From Methylobacterium jeotgali (GTDB lineage Bacteria; Pseudomonadota; Alphaproteobacteria; Rhizobiales; Beijerinckiaceae), in the NCBI RefSeq assembly GCF_022179345.1, contig NZ_BPQR01000010.1:1-64000 (forward strand): a stretch of DNA of 64,000 bases. The letters are read 5' to 3'. Shown piece after piece: positions 25,542 to 36,100 of the stretch. The stretch's first letter is position 1; the number at the start of each line of letters is the position of its first letter. The translations under genes and the position numbers were made by a program. Under the pieces are notes generated by a model. It saw only the letters and a program-made list of their open reading frames with translations. It made no database searches and was not told where the DNA came from.

Positions 25542-26417
25542 ATGATATCGGAAGCGGAAGGATCGACCGAGGAGAGCGAGAACTACTTCGTGTCCATGAC
25601 GGACATGATGGTGGGGATGCTCTTCATATTCATCATCATGCTGATGGTCTTTGCGCTGAATTATCGCATCGGCGACGATGATTCGAAGCGCATCAAGGAT
25701 TGCCTGACCAACGTCCTCATGCGCAACGCCCAGTTGAGCAGCGACATCAACGCGAAGGTCAACCTCATCCAGGACAACGTCCGCGGGCAGATCGAGGCGT
25801 TGGAGCTCGCGGCGGACCAGCGGCGTCGCCTGCTCAACGTCATCCGCGAACAGCTCGCGGCCCAGGGGACTGCCGTCGAGATCGACGAGAGGAACGGCGT
25901 CCTCCGGCTGACCGAGGCCGCGGTCCGTTTCGACCCGGGCAAGTCCGACCTCGACGCGCGTGCCCGCGAGAACGTCGGGAGGATCGCCAGGGTGCTCGCG
26001 GCGGCGGTCGGGGCATTCCAGAGCGCCGGGCTCGAAACGATCTTCGTCGAGGGCCACACCGACACGACCGGCGTCCCGGACCTCGCCGAACGCGACAGAC
26101 GCAACTGGGTACTTTCGACCGAAAGGGCGACCTCGACCTATCGCGAGCTCCTTGCCGACGCTCCCGAGCTGCGGCAGTTCCGGAACCGCCGCGGGGAGAC
26201 CGTCGTCTCGGTGTCGGGGTACTCGTCCACCCGCGCCATCGCCGCCGGTGAGGACCGGGAAGCCTGGGCCCGCAACCGGCGCATCGACCTCCGGTTCGTC
26301 ATGGACGCCGACACCACAGTCAACCTGCGGGACATCCTCAGCCTCAACGAACAGGTGAAGGCCCAGATCGCCCGCCTCGCCGAGATCAGCCAGGAAAGCA
26401 TCCAGGCATGCAAATGA
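25542..26417 (+). CDS. zorB: Zorya ZorB: MotB/OmpA-like stator subunit
   Basis: A 291-residue protein with one N-terminal transmembrane helix holding the proton-carrying Asp (SMTDMMVGMLFIFIIMLMVF, Asp21) and a C-terminal OmpA/MotB peptidoglycan-binding domain (VRFDPGKSDL, FVEGHTDTTG, ARNRRIDLRFVMD). It pairs with ZorA as the dimeric core of the motor and anchors it to the cell wall. Its 3' end overlaps the start of zorC by 10 bp, indicating translational coupling. Confidence 0.92.
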   Translation: MISEAEGSTEESENYFVSMTDMMVGMLFIFIIMLMVFALNYRIGDDDSKRIKDCLTNVLMRNAQLSSDINAKVNLIQDNVRGQIEALELAADQRRRLLNVIREQLAAQGTAVEIDERNGVLRLTEAAVRFDPGKSDLDARARENVGRIARVLAAAVGAFQSAGLETIFVEGHTDTTGVPDLAERDRRNWVLSTERATSTYRELLADAPELRQFRNRRGETVVSVSGYSSTRAIAAGEDREAWARNRRIDLRFVMDADTTVNLRDILSLNEQVKAQIARLAEISQESIQACK

Positions 26418-27787
26418 AGCGCGCCTTGGCGGATCTGGCTGACCCGCCGCGTTTCGGGGTCCGTTTGCCGGAGCGGGCGACGGCAGTGGCGGCCGCAGAG
26501 GCCATCGCGCCCAACGACATCGAGGTCGAGATCAAGGAGCCGGACGACCTCGACGAGATAGCCGACCGTGTGGCCCTCGCTTTCCAGGCCGGCCACCCCC
26601 CGGGGAGGCGCGATCTGAAACATGCCCCTCTATGCCTGTGGGATGGTGCGCGACCCCTAGCCCGACGGCCCGGCGGCGTCGATGGACTTCTCGATCATGT
26701 GTCTCGGTCGGGTCGCAAGAGCCTCTTCCGCCGTCTTGCCGCAACCTACGTCATCAAGTTCCCGTTCGGGGATCCCTCGCTAATGCGGGTCGCCGATACG
26801 CTCCGAGTGATAGCCGGAGATTATGTGGATACTTGGTCGGCTGCTGCCGATGCCCTGTCGCTGTTCGACCCGGCCCGTGCGCCTGGGATCATCGCTGGGA
26901 TCGCTCTCGAAACTGGCCGCTCGCCCACCGACGTTCTGGCCAGCCATGGAATCCGAGGTCTCGCGACCGAGTCCAAGCTGTGTGAGGCGGCATTCCTCGC
27001 AGGCATCAGCCAGATCTGCGAGAGCGTGACGCTTTCTCCGGCTGCGCGGTTGGCAAGCATCCGGGCATGGGGCTTCCGCGCCGATGGAACCCTCTTGTTC
27101 CCACAGCATCGCGGTCCGCTCGCGGATGCCCTGGTGCTCCCGTATGCCGATGTTGATCCCCCCGCCATCGTGAACCAGTACCTCGACTTCCTCCTCAAGG
27201 CCTTCCGTGACCCCAGGGTCGGGTCTGAGAACTGGGGCACGATGGCGTGCACGCCCATCGTCCTCCGTTGGCTGACGACGTTGACCCTCCGTCAGTTCCT
27301 CGACGTCGTGGACGGGTATGCGCTGGAGAGCCACTGGAAGTACCGCAGAAAGTTCTGGGAGGCGGTCAACAATCGCAGGTTGATCTCGGATGCCTGGGTT
27401 GCCTTCGATGGTGATGGCGCCTTCAAGGCCCGCCGGATCTTTGGGGCCAACACGCAATACGCGCGGCTTCATTCCAGCAAGAGGAAGAGGATCGAGCGTG
27501 GGCACGCCGTCCTCCTTTTGAAGATCGGGAATGGCATCGTGGCCGAGTGGAGCCAGAACGGCATCTGCAACATCTGGCACGATGCACATGATGATACTGC
27601 GCCCAAGTGGCGGCGTCAGGATTATACGGCTGACGAGGTCAGGCTGATCGACGATACCGAAATTCTCTGCCGCCATGCGAGCATCAAGCATGATCAATCC
27701 GAACGCTATTACTGGCAAAGCGATGTGGCCAATCAAATCTTCGATCTGACTGGCGTACGTATTACCCCATCCGAGTACAGGATCTGA
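26408..27787 (+). CDS. zorC: Zorya ZorC (EH-signature protein)
   Basis: A 459-residue soluble protein. The C-terminal half shows the EH_Signature pattern seen in ZorC: WKYRRKFWEAVNN, the later GNGIVAEWSQNGICNIW and KHDQSERYYWQSDVANQI near the end. The N-terminal half is helical and not otherwise recognisable. It is the third gene in the order A-B-C-D that defines type I Zorya and is thought to bind DNA and act with ZorD at the injection site. Its length is somewhat below that of the E. coli protein as I recall it. Confidence 0.88.
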   Translation: MQMKRALADLADPPRFGVRLPERATAVAAAEAIAPNDIEVEIKEPDDLDEIADRVALAFQAGHPPGRRDLKHAPLCLWDGARPLARRPGGVDGLLDHVSRSGRKSLFRRLAATYVIKFPFGDPSLMRVADTLRVIAGDYVDTWSAAADALSLFDPARAPGIIAGIALETGRSPTDVLASHGIRGLATESKLCEAAFLAGISQICESVTLSPAARLASIRAWGFRADGTLLFPQHRGPLADALVLPYADVDPPAIVNQYLDFLLKAFRDPRVGSENWGTMACTPIVLRWLTTLTLRQFLDVVDGYALESHWKYRRKFWEAVNNRRLISDAWVAFDGDGAFKARRIFGANTQYARLHSSKRKRIERGHAVLLLKIGNGIVAEWSQNGICNIWHDAHDDTAPKWRRQDYTADEVRLIDDTEILCRHASIKHDQSERYYWQSDVANQIFDLTGVRITPSEYRI

Positions 27788-27789
27788 AC

Positions 27790-30700
27790 ATGGCCGTGCG
27801 GTTTCAGGCTCGGTGTTTGTCGGACCATGTTGAGATCACGCTCGTGCGGTCGGTCTTGCTCAGGGGGGCGCGGCCACTTGCCCGGGCAGACTGGGAAACC
27901 CTCGATGGCGCGAATGCGGCCACGGCGCGGCTCCTGCTGGCCGCAGTGGCCGAGGCCAACACGCAATGGCGGGATGGCACGCTGGTGATCCCGAATCAGG
28001 CTGCAGCGGAACTGCCCGGGATGCTGGCTTCCCGCATCGGTCTGCCAGACCCTGCGCCGGTCTTTGTGGCCATCTCCATCAAAGGCGCAATCAGCCAAGC
28101 CGATAGCTCTATCAGGGTGGTATGGCGCGAGACTTCCTATCGGGAAATTACACCCCGTAGGTCCGGGATCATGATCGAATGGGGCGAGCGATCAGGGCGT
28201 CTGACAGCCCCACTCTTTGCTCTCATGGAGGCGGCCGACGGTTACAACCGGGCTGCACAGAAAGGTCTGGAAGGCAGGGTGGCTTGGTGGGGCTCGATCC
28301 AGCAAGCCATCGCGCGAGTGGCTCCCGACACCATCGAAGACGACTACACTCGCAGCCTCACTGTCTACCAAGCCGGTTCCTTTTCCCTCGACATCGACGA
28401 CCGTCCCGGCCGCATCAGTTTCGACCCGATCCTGATGAGCCGTTCCTGGGCGCGTTCGCTGGAAGATAACGCTCCTGTCGGGGACGACGATCAATCCGAA
28501 CCGGGTGACAGCGAGGGATTGGTCGACGCCGAGGCCGCGAGACTCCTCAATGCGGAGGACCATCGGGCATTCCTCGGCCAGTTCGAGGCCACGGACGACA
28601 CGCGCCGCGCCTATTCGCTTCGACGCACCACACATCTTCTCCTTGATCCGGATCTTCAACGCGCCCTGAACGTCGTGCGCAAGGTCCGGCTAGGGAGCGA
28701 GGACGAGAAGCGCGCCTTCATCAGCAATCCCCGTGCGGCCATCGCGACCGCCCTGGGTCTGGACGGCGGCGACGCTCTCAGCACCGCGCTCTTCGTGGAA
28801 ACATGGCAGTATTCCGAACGCGTGCTCGGGTTGGGGGCCTGGATAAAACCCGACCTGTCATGGCTCTCGAAGGCTCGGACGGACTGGTTGCCCGAGCGCT
28901 TCCCCGTCGTTGTGAACGGCCGGGAGGTGGAAATCGGTCGCGACGATATCGAGCGGCTTCGACAGGACGTCATAACCGCCGAGGCCGAAGGCAGTCCTAC
29001 CGTCTCCTTTCAAGGGGCCGACCTGGCCTTGGGAGCGGCACAGACCCTTTTCGACCAAGTCGGACTTGGACGAGCGGCCATTGCAGAGGACGGCATCGTG
29101 CGGCCGGACGCCGAGGGGCGCCCGGCCTCGACGACCTTTCCCGAGCCTGCGATGCCGGTGGTGGTCCAGATCAAGAGGAATTTCGAGGGTGTCGCCTACG
29201 TCATGGCGGCAATCCCGCGCCATCCGGCTATTCCCCTGACGCCTCCGGCGGGGAAGATGGGCAGAACCAGCTTCAAGCTGCATCAGGAGCACGGCTTCAA
29301 GTGGCTCGTGGACGCGTGGACGACCGGCTGGCCTGGTGTCCTGCTCGCCGATGACATGGGGCTCGGGAAGACCTTCCAGAGCCTTGCTTTCCTCGCCTGG
29401 GTGAGAGCTGACCAGGAGGCGCGGCCTCCAGGCCGAGCGCGGCTGGCTAAGCGACCGATGCTCATCGTCGCTCCGACCGCCTTGTTGGAAAACTGGGTCG
29501 AGGAGATGGGGAAGCACTTGGCGCCGGGAGCGCTGGGTGGCGAACTGGCCAAGGTGTTTGGCCCATCGGTCCGATTGTTCAGGAACACCAGCACTGACAA
29601 GGCCGCATCCTTCGAGAGGCTCGACAGGGAGAAGATTGCGCAGCACGACATCGTCCTGACGACCTACGAGACCCTCGCCGACAACCACATCGCCTTTTCG
29701 AAGATCGAGTTCTCGGTCGCGCTGTTCGACGAGATCCAGAAAATCAAGGATCCTGGCACGCTCAACGCCAATGCCGCGGGCGCCATTAATGCCGACTTCG
29801 TTCTGGGACTGACGGGCACCCCAATCGAGAACCGCATCGAGGACCTCTGGTCCATCATGGATCGAGTAATGCCCGGTCAGTTACGTGACCTCAGGACGTT
29901 CTCGTCCAACTACCGCGACGACGACCTGGAGAAGTACCGCCTGCTGTCCGACCAGCTCCTGAAATCCCAGGGCGGCGCTCCTCCGATCATTCTCCGGCGC
30001 ATGAAGGGCGAGCACCTGAAGGGGCTGCCGAGCAGGGAATACAAGGCTTATCCAACGGACATGCCTGAAGTTCAGGCGAGGGCCTACGGTGAGGTGGTGG
30101 CTGAGGCTGTCGCGCGAACCGGGCAACGCGCACCTGGCGCGATGCTGGAGGTGATCCAACGACTCCGCGGGATATCGTTGTTTCCCGGCGAGCCCGACGA
30201 TTTCGACCTGACGACAGAGTCAGGCTGCAGGAGCTGGATCGCGCAGTCCGCCAGGCTGGCCCGCTCATTCGAGATATTCCGTGGAATCGACCGCCTGAAC
30301 GAGAAGGTGCTCGTTTTCGTAGACACGCGCCGCATGCAGGCGCTCATGGCCCTAGCGATGGCGACGGTCTTCGGGATCGACCCACCGGTGATCATCAACG
30401 GCACCGTTCCGGGCGGGGCACGGCAGAAGAGGGTGAACGACTTCCAGGCGAAGCGGCCTGGGTTCGACGCCATGATCCTCTCGCCGAAAGCCGCGGGCGT
30501 CGGTCTCACGATCACCGCCGCCAATCACGTGCTGCACCTGAGCAGGTGGTGGAACCCGGCGGTCGAGGATCAGTGTAACGACCGGGTCTACCGGATCGGC
30601 CAGCAGCGGGACGTCACCGTCCACATCCCCATGGCCGTGCACCCCCAGCTCCGCGACAGGACCTTCGATGTGACCCTGAATGCCCTTCTCGAAAGGAAGC

Positions 30701-30810
30701 GGCGGATGTCCCAGAACCTGCTCGCACCGCCGGTGAGGGGCAATGAGGCTGAGACCCTGATGACCGATCTCGGGCTGGGGCAGGAGGGGGCGGGTGCAGG
30801 TCTTCGCTAA
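27790..30810 (+). CDS. zorD: Zorya ZorD: SNF2-family ATPase/effector
   Basis: A 1006-residue protein with an unassigned N-terminal ~480 residues and a C-terminal SNF2 helicase: Walker A LLADDMGLGKTFQ (about 516-528), motif II ALFDEIQKIKDP, motif III GLTGTPIENRIEDLWSI, motif V SPKAAGVGLTITAANHVLHL, and motif VI DRVYRIGQQRDV. ZorD is the nuclease/helicase effector that degrades incoming phage DNA in type I systems. It begins 2 bp after zorC. The following gene overlaps its 3' end by 17 bp, so that gene is part of the same transcript. Confidence 0.92.
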   Translation: MAVRFQARCLSDHVEITLVRSVLLRGARPLARADWETLDGANAATARLLLAAVAEANTQWRDGTLVIPNQAAAELPGMLASRIGLPDPAPVFVAISIKGAISQADSSIRVVWRETSYREITPRRSGIMIEWGERSGRLTAPLFALMEAADGYNRAAQKGLEGRVAWWGSIQQAIARVAPDTIEDDYTRSLTVYQAGSFSLDIDDRPGRISFDPILMSRSWARSLEDNAPVGDDDQSEPGDSEGLVDAEAARLLNAEDHRAFLGQFEATDDTRRAYSLRRTTHLLLDPDLQRALNVVRKVRLGSEDEKRAFISNPRAAIATALGLDGGDALSTALFVETWQYSERVLGLGAWIKPDLSWLSKARTDWLPERFPVVVNGREVEIGRDDIERLRQDVITAEAEGSPTVSFQGADLALGAAQTLFDQVGLGRAAIAEDGIVRPDAEGRPASTTFPEPAMPVVVQIKRNFEGVAYVMAAIPRHPAIPLTPPAGKMGRTSFKLHQEHGFKWLVDAWTTGWPGVLLADDMGLGKTFQSLAFLAWVRADQEARPPGRARLAKRPMLIVAPTALLENWVEEMGKHLAPGALGGELAKVFGPSVRLFRNTSTDKAASFERLDREKIAQHDIVLTTYETLADNHIAFSKIEFSVALFDEIQKIKDPGTLNANAAGAINADFVLGLTGTPIENRIEDLWSIMDRVMPGQLRDLRTFSSNYRDDDLEKYRLLSDQLLKSQGGAPPIILRRMKGEHLKGLPSREYKAYPTDMPEVQARAYGEVVAEAVARTGQRAPGAMLEVIQRLRGISLFPGEPDDFDLTTESGCRSWIAQSARLARSFEIFRGIDRLNEKVLVFVDTRRMQALMALAMATVFGIDPPVIINGTVPGGARQKRVNDFQAKRPGFDAMILSPKAAGVGLTITAANHVLHLSRWWNPAVEDQCNDRVYRIGQQRDVTVHIPMAVHPQLRDRTFDVTLNALLERKRRMSQNLLAPPVRGNEAETLMTDLGLGQEGAGAGLR

Positions 30811-31660
30811 GCGGGATCACGGCTTCGATCCGGCGGGCTGGCCATTGGTCGCCTTCGGCAAAGAAGGGAACCGTGACGCGCTCCTTCGTGCCTCGAAGCC
30901 CGGGGACCGGGTCGTGTTCGTCGGCACGCAGGGCGAACCGACGGCTCCGGAGGAACGAGGCCGTTTGCTCGGCATGGCCGAGTTCGCCCGTATCGCCGTC
31001 AATACGCGGGACATCGTCGATCCAGGCCTGATGCAGGCCAGGGACCTCAATGAGGACGGCACCCACGTTTGGGGCTGGGCCCTGCCGATGGTTCGGGCCT
31101 GGCGGTTCACCGAGCCACGGCTGAAGCTCATCGACGTCCTAAGGGAGCAGCTGAGCTACGAGGCGACGGTGCGTGCCGTCCTGCTCGATGACGCCGATGC
31201 CGGCATGGTGATGGCGCTGCCCAAGGACGAGGTTCCGGTCGCCGTCAACGCCCGTGTGCGTGGCCTGACCGAGGCTGTCGATGCCATCACGGGCACCGGT
31301 CCTACGACAGGCCTCACGCCGACATCCTGGGAGGGTAGCGTCTCGCACGATGCCACTCGGGAGGCCTGGACCTACGCCATGAGGTTCGGCCGACGGAACA
31401 TCTGGAAGGTCGGTCACGCCCAGGACGTGGAAGAGCGCCTGCGCCAGATCAACCTGCACGTGCCGCACGAGGAACTCGGTGAGCAATGGCGGCTCCACGC
31501 GCAACAGCGTTGGCCCACCTCCCTCCAGGCCTTCGAGATGGAGCAACGCGTGTTCGGGGCGATGAAGTCGTTTCGGACGCAGGGGGAACGGCTGCGCTGC
31601 ACCGAAAACCAGCTCCTCCAAGCCTGGACAGGATCGTTGACCTCGACCTCAGGTTGCTGA
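30794..31660 (+). CDS. Zorya-associated protein: possible PUA/EVE-like domain plus GIY-YIG nuclease domain
   Basis: A 288-residue protein starting at GTG 30794 inside the end of zorD. The N-terminal ~115 residues (PGDRVVFVGTQGEPTAPEER, RLLGMAEFARI, HVWGWALPMVRAWRF) resemble PUA/EVE-type folds, which can read modified bases. Residues 192-280 match the T5orf172/MUG113 GIY-YIG group: TYAMRFGRRNIWKVGHA (Tyr194, Lys205-Val-Gly-His), EERLRQIN (Arg215), and FEMEQRVFGAM (Glu248/Glu250). It is probably an accessory effector or a self/non-self filter of this Zorya locus; the N-terminal call is tentative. Confidence 0.7.
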   Translation: MQVFAKRDHGFDPAGWPLVAFGKEGNRDALLRASKPGDRVVFVGTQGEPTAPEERGRLLGMAEFARIAVNTRDIVDPGLMQARDLNEDGTHVWGWALPMVRAWRFTEPRLKLIDVLREQLSYEATVRAVLLDDADAGMVMALPKDEVPVAVNARVRGLTEAVDAITGTGPTTGLTPTSWEGSVSHDATREAWTYAMRFGRRNIWKVGHAQDVEERLRQINLHVPHEELGEQWRLHAQQRWPTSLQAFEMEQRVFGAMKSFRTQGERLRCTENQLLQAWTGSLTSTSGC

Positions 31661-31758
31661 ACACCGTCGATTTCGGTGCGCGTTGAGGCCCGGGCGAAGC
31701 CAGAGGTTGAACGCTGGGACGAATCCTTCTTCCGCAGCTAGGCTTGGTCAGCACGCCC

Positions 31759-31788
31759 CAGAGGTTTTTTGCCGCCCCGACAGATCAA
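31759..31788 (+). promoter_or_regulatory. Shared 30-bp motif, copy 1 (before the sigma-like gene)
   Basis: The motif has the form CAGAGGTTTTTT, 5 variable bases, CCC, 2 variable, C, 1 variable, GATCAA. An identically spaced copy lies at 36570-36599 before the Bil operon. Distance from motif end to start codon is 43 nt here and 41 nt there. It may be a promoter (-35-like GGTTTTTT, -10-like GATCAA) read by the sigma-like factor encoded just downstream, or an operator. Confidence 0.6.
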
Positions 31789-31831
31789 AGGTCCATGGGA
31801 GGGCTTGGCCTCCCCAAAGCAGCGGGGAGAC

Positions 31832-32530
31832 ATGCCCAATATCCTGACCCATCCGAAGCGCGTCGCCAGCGCGCTCGACCAGATCGACGACCTTCCGGAC
31901 GAAGCCGACGTTCTGGCCCTCCTGAACGACCACCATCGACGGCCTGCCTTGCCGCCGGAGGTGTACGTCAGGCTCCTGCGGCGGTGTCGGGTCGCTCCGA
32001 ACCGGAGGGTGGAGCATGCGACGCTCAAGGCGCTGATCGCCTTCGTCGTTCGGTGGGTGGGCTGGCAGTACCGCGGGCTCTCGCATCACGACCGTGAGGA
32101 AATGGCCCAGGGTCTCCTGCTCGTCATCAACCGGGAGGTCGCCAAGCAGACCGGCATCGACTGGTGGGAGATCACCTTCCGGACGAACATGGAGCGGGCC
32201 GCCGCCGATCTCTACCCGACCCTCTACGACCTGCGTCCCGACGCGGAGAAGGTCGCCATCGACGACCATACGGACGCGATCAACGACGAGGCCTCGGTGG
32301 CACGCGAAACGGTGGACAGCGTGCTCATCGACGGACGCATCGCCAAGATCCTGACCCCGGACGAGATGGCGGTCTTCTACCTCCTGTTTATGTCCGAGAT
32401 CCCGATCCGCAGCGACAAGGCGCCCCGCGATCTCGTGAGGATGCTCGGCAAGCCGGAAGGCACGCTGCGCGAGATGAAGACCGCCATCAAGACCAAGCTG
32501 GAAGCCGCCCTGACCAAGGAGGAGCTGTGA
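31832..32530 (+). CDS. Sigma-70-like RNA polymerase sigma factor
   Basis: A 232-residue protein. The middle (ALIAFVVRWVGWQYRGLSHH and DREEMAQGLLLVINREV) has the layout of sigma region 2, and the C-terminus (ILTPDEMAVFYLLFMSEIPI, RDLVRMLGKPEGTLREMKTA) that of region 4 with its helix-turn-helix. ATG 31832 has GGGGAGA in front; an upstream TTG at 31769 lies inside the motif and is unlikely. Its stop overlaps the next ATG. It is not a housekeeping or FecI-type sigma. In this context it may switch on its own operon and the Bil operon. Confidence 0.6.
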   Translation: MPNILTHPKRVASALDQIDDLPDEADVLALLNDHHRRPALPPEVYVRLLRRCRVAPNRRVEHATLKALIAFVVRWVGWQYRGLSHHDREEMAQGLLLVINREVAKQTGIDWWEITFRTNMERAAADLYPTLYDLRPDAEKVAIDDHTDAINDEASVARETVDSVLIDGRIAKILTPDEMAVFYLLFMSEIPIRSDKAPRDLVRMLGKPEGTLREMKTAIKTKLEAALTKEEL

Positions 32531-33120
32531 TGACCGCCAACACGACTGATCCGCGCGCCATGGCCGACGCGATCTTCGAGGCCGGATCCCGCCCCGAGGA
32601 GATCCAGGATGCCCTTGCCCGCCTTGGGCATGGTGCGCCCGAATTCCTGAGCCGCCTCGCGGCCCGAGCCGCCGTCGGCGGCGGACCCGACGTGATCGAA
32701 GGCCTCGACGTGGCCGAGGAGGAGACGATGACCTCCAAGCTGCTTGGCCGCGTCCAGGCCGATTACGAGGCACAGAAGGAAGCGAACGCTGATTCCGTTA
32801 AGCCGAGGGACCTGGGCAAGCTGCCTTCCTGGATGCCGGCTAAGGCGGCATTCGGCAACGACGTTGCCTTCATCATCAAGCTCGCGAACCGGAACGTCTC
32901 GCCGCCGACCAACCGCTTCGTCCGTTACGTAGCCGACGCGCTTGGTGTGGCCATCGGGCAGGTGAGGCAGCATTTCGCCGACACCTCCCCCCGGGGGCTC
33001 GCCGGGGTGGAAGCCAAGTCGTCCGGCAAGCCTAACGTCAACATGGTCGAGGACTTCGCCGACGCCGTCGGAAAGGCGAAGGTTCCCGACGAGCTTCGGG
33101 CTCGCTGGCTGTCGGAGTGA
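32530..33120 (+). CDS. Small partner protein between sigma-like factor and ImmA-helicase
   Basis: A 196-residue soluble, acidic N-terminus/basic C-terminus protein. The first ~75 residues are helical and acidic (GLDVAEEETM), and residues ~95-160 include FVRYVADALGVAIGQVRQHF, which could be a helix-turn-helix. ATG 32530 overlaps the sigma stop (TGATG) and the gene ends 6 bp before the ImmA-helicase gene. By analogy with ImmR/ImmA and DdrO/IrrE pairs it is a candidate anti-sigma factor or repressor cleaved by the downstream peptidase. This is inference; the family is not recognised. Confidence 0.6.
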   Translation: MTANTTDPRAMADAIFEAGSRPEEIQDALARLGHGAPEFLSRLAARAAVGGGPDVIEGLDVAEEETMTSKLLGRVQADYEAQKEANADSVKPRDLGKLPSWMPAKAAFGNDVAFIIKLANRNVSPPTNRFVRYVADALGVAIGQVRQHFADTSPRGLAGVEAKSSGKPNVNMVEDFADAVGKAKVPDELRARWLSE

Positions 33121-33126
33121 ACAAGC

Positions 33127-36100
33127 ATGGACGCGTTTGCCCTAGCTCGCCATCTGGCTAGGCGCAGGCGCGCTCAGCTGCCGGCAGGTATCCAGTCCGG
33201 CTACGCGGCCGTGGAGCATGCCTTCACGGCCGAGGGTCTTCAGATCCTGAAAGAGCCCGTCGATGGGTCGGTCCTCGGCGGATGCGACGCGAAGCTTTAT
33301 CGCGACGCGTCCGCCGTCTTCGTCCGGGAGGACGCCAGCGAGGCCGAACAGACCCTCCATCTCGCCCATGAACTGGGCCATCTCGACGTTCACCGACCCG
33401 ACGATCCCTGCGAGCTCCATCAGACCGACCTGCGTCCCGCGGGCTCGCGGGCGCTCTCGAAGGTCGAGGCTTACGGACCGCGCGAGCGCCGCGAACTTCA
33501 GGCCAACGTGTACGGCCGCGAGTATCTCCTGCCGCGCGACCTGGCGAGGCAGCTTTTCCTCGACGAAGGCCTGCCGGCGTCCGAGATCGCGAGCCGCCTC
33601 CGTATCCCGCTGCCGATGGTCCGCCAGCAACTGTTCGATGCCCTGCTCCAGCGCGATGTCGAGCCGCCGGCAGATGCGCCCGCCAAGGAGCCTCAGGACC
33701 TCGACAAAAGCCAAGCGACGGCGGTGGAACACGAGGGTCGCGCCCTGCTGGTCGAGGCAGGCCCGGGCTCCGGTAAGACGAAGACCCTCGTCGCCCGGGT
33801 GAGCCACCTGCTCGACAGGGTCCACCCCTCCCAGATCCTCGCCCTCACCTTCTCGAACAAGGCGGCCGCCGAGCTCTCCTCGCGGATCACGGAGATGCGG
33901 GGCGACGACACCGTCGAGGTGTGGACCGGGACATTCCACGCCTTCGGCTTGGAGGTGATGCGCCGCCACTACGACCGAATGGGCCTGGGGCCCAAGATCC
34001 GTCTGGTCTCTCCATCTCAGGCCGTGGAGATGCTGGAGGAGCGCCTCCCGCTGCTCGGCCTGGTCCACTTCCACGACCTGAGCAACCCTGGGGCCAAGCT
34101 CAAGGAGATCCTCAAGCCCATCGGGCGCGCCAAGGACGAACTGATCGGTCCCGCCGAGTTCCGCAGGCTCGCGGAACAGAACCTAGAAAGGGCCCAAGCG
34201 GCCTACGAAGCCCTCGCCAGAAAAACGAAGGCGGCGCTGAAGCCCATTGAGGTGGCAGAGAAGACGCTGGAGGCCGCCGCCGTCTACGAGGCCTACGAGG
34301 CGATGCTGAGGAGCAATGGGCTCGTCGATTTCGCGGACCTGGTGATGAAGCCGGTCCTGCTCATGCGCGACGACCCGGAGATCCTGGGCCAGTTGCAGTC
34401 GAGGCACCGCGAGATCCTCGTGGACGAGTATCAAGACGTCAATCGCGCGAGTTCGACGATGCTCCAGCTTCTCTGGGGCGAGAGCAACCGCATCTGGGTC
34501 GTCGGTGACGCCCGGCAGAGCATCTACCGGTTCCGTGGGGCGTCCCCCCTGAACATGGAACGGTTCGAGCAGGATTTCCCCGGCGGCGAGCGCGTGCCCC
34601 TCGAATTCAACTACCGGTCCACCGACCACGTCACCGGGCTGTGCCGAACCTTCGCAGCGGCGAGCGACGAGGCACGGAAGAAACCCGGCCAGCCGTCCGG
34701 GGAAACTCTGCCCTACTTGGCCGAGGCGAAGAGGAAGGAGCCCGGGAGCCAGACGCGGCTGCTGGTTGGCCAGGACGACGATTGCGAGGCGGATCTCGTC
34801 GAGAAGGAGATCCGGGCGCTTCGCGATGCCGGTGTCCGGTTCGGTCAGCAGACCATCCTGGCCCGCACCAACACCAGGTTGGACACCCTCGCCACGCGCC
34901 TGGCTCGGCATGGCATCCCGGTGCTTCACCTAGGCAGCTTCTTCGAGCGAAGCGAGGTGCGGGACATCCTGTCGATCCTCGCCATCGTGGCCGAGCCGAA
35001 CGGGGCAGCTCTGTCCCGCGTGGCGACATTCAGGGGGATCGACGTCGTGGCAACCGACATCGCCGTCGCCGTCGAGCATGCCCGCCATCAGGGCAAGGCT
35101 CTCGCCGAGGTTCTGCCCGATGCCGTCGGCATCGAGGGCCTGACGCCGAGGGGCGCCGAGGCCCTGGCACGCTTGGGGGAGCGGCTCAGGGGCCTCACCC
35201 CGAGGACGCCAGCCTTCGAGGCCGTCGCAGGATGGCTTCTCGACCGCAGCGATTACCTGCGGCACCTGGCAGCCGAGAACGGCATCGACGCGGACATGAG
35301 CCGCTCCGCCTTGCGGCAGCTCGTGGAGTTTCTCGATCAGGTCGAGCCGGACGGAAGTCCCCTGACGGTCAAGGACGCCTTGCGCCGGGTTCGCACGGTC
35401 ATGCTGCTGGCCGACGACCGTGACCTTCGTGAGCCCGACCTTGGGCCCGACGTCGATGCGGTCAGGCTGATGACGGTGCACGCCTCGAAGGGGCTGCAGT
35501 TCAAGGCGGTGCATCTCGTCGGGCTGCACGATAAGGGCTTCCCGAAGACTCCTTCAGCCGACCAATGCCAAGTCCCTGCGGGAATCGGCGACGGGCGGGA
35601 TCCTAAGGTGGCTCAGAGCGAAGAGGAGCGTTGCTGCTTCTTCGTGGCCATCTCGCGGGCCGAGGATCACCTACGGCTCTACCACACGTGCCAAGCCAAG
35701 AAGGAGGACCGGACCCCGTCGCCGTTCATCGCCGAACTCGGGACGTTCGAGACCGAGACGCTCGGAACCCCGACGGCGAACTTCGCCGTCACTGTCGCAG
35801 GTGTTGGCGAGGTCGAGCTCGACTTCATCACCTTCCACGACATCCGTGACTTCGAGAAGTGCCCGCTCAGGGTGGCCTATCGACACCAGCTCTCGATCCG
35901 CAGTCGCCGTCATGAGAGCCCGCATCAGATGACCGGGGGCGTGATCTACGAGCTGATCGACCGCGTGTCGGAGATCGCCGGTGCGGGTCCCGATCTCGCT
36001 GCTGCCATCGAGGTGGCGTTCGGGCTGGCATGGGAGGAGCGCGGCCCTGCGGCCGATCATCCCCTGGCGGGCGAATATGAAGCGGTCGGCCGCCGCAGCA

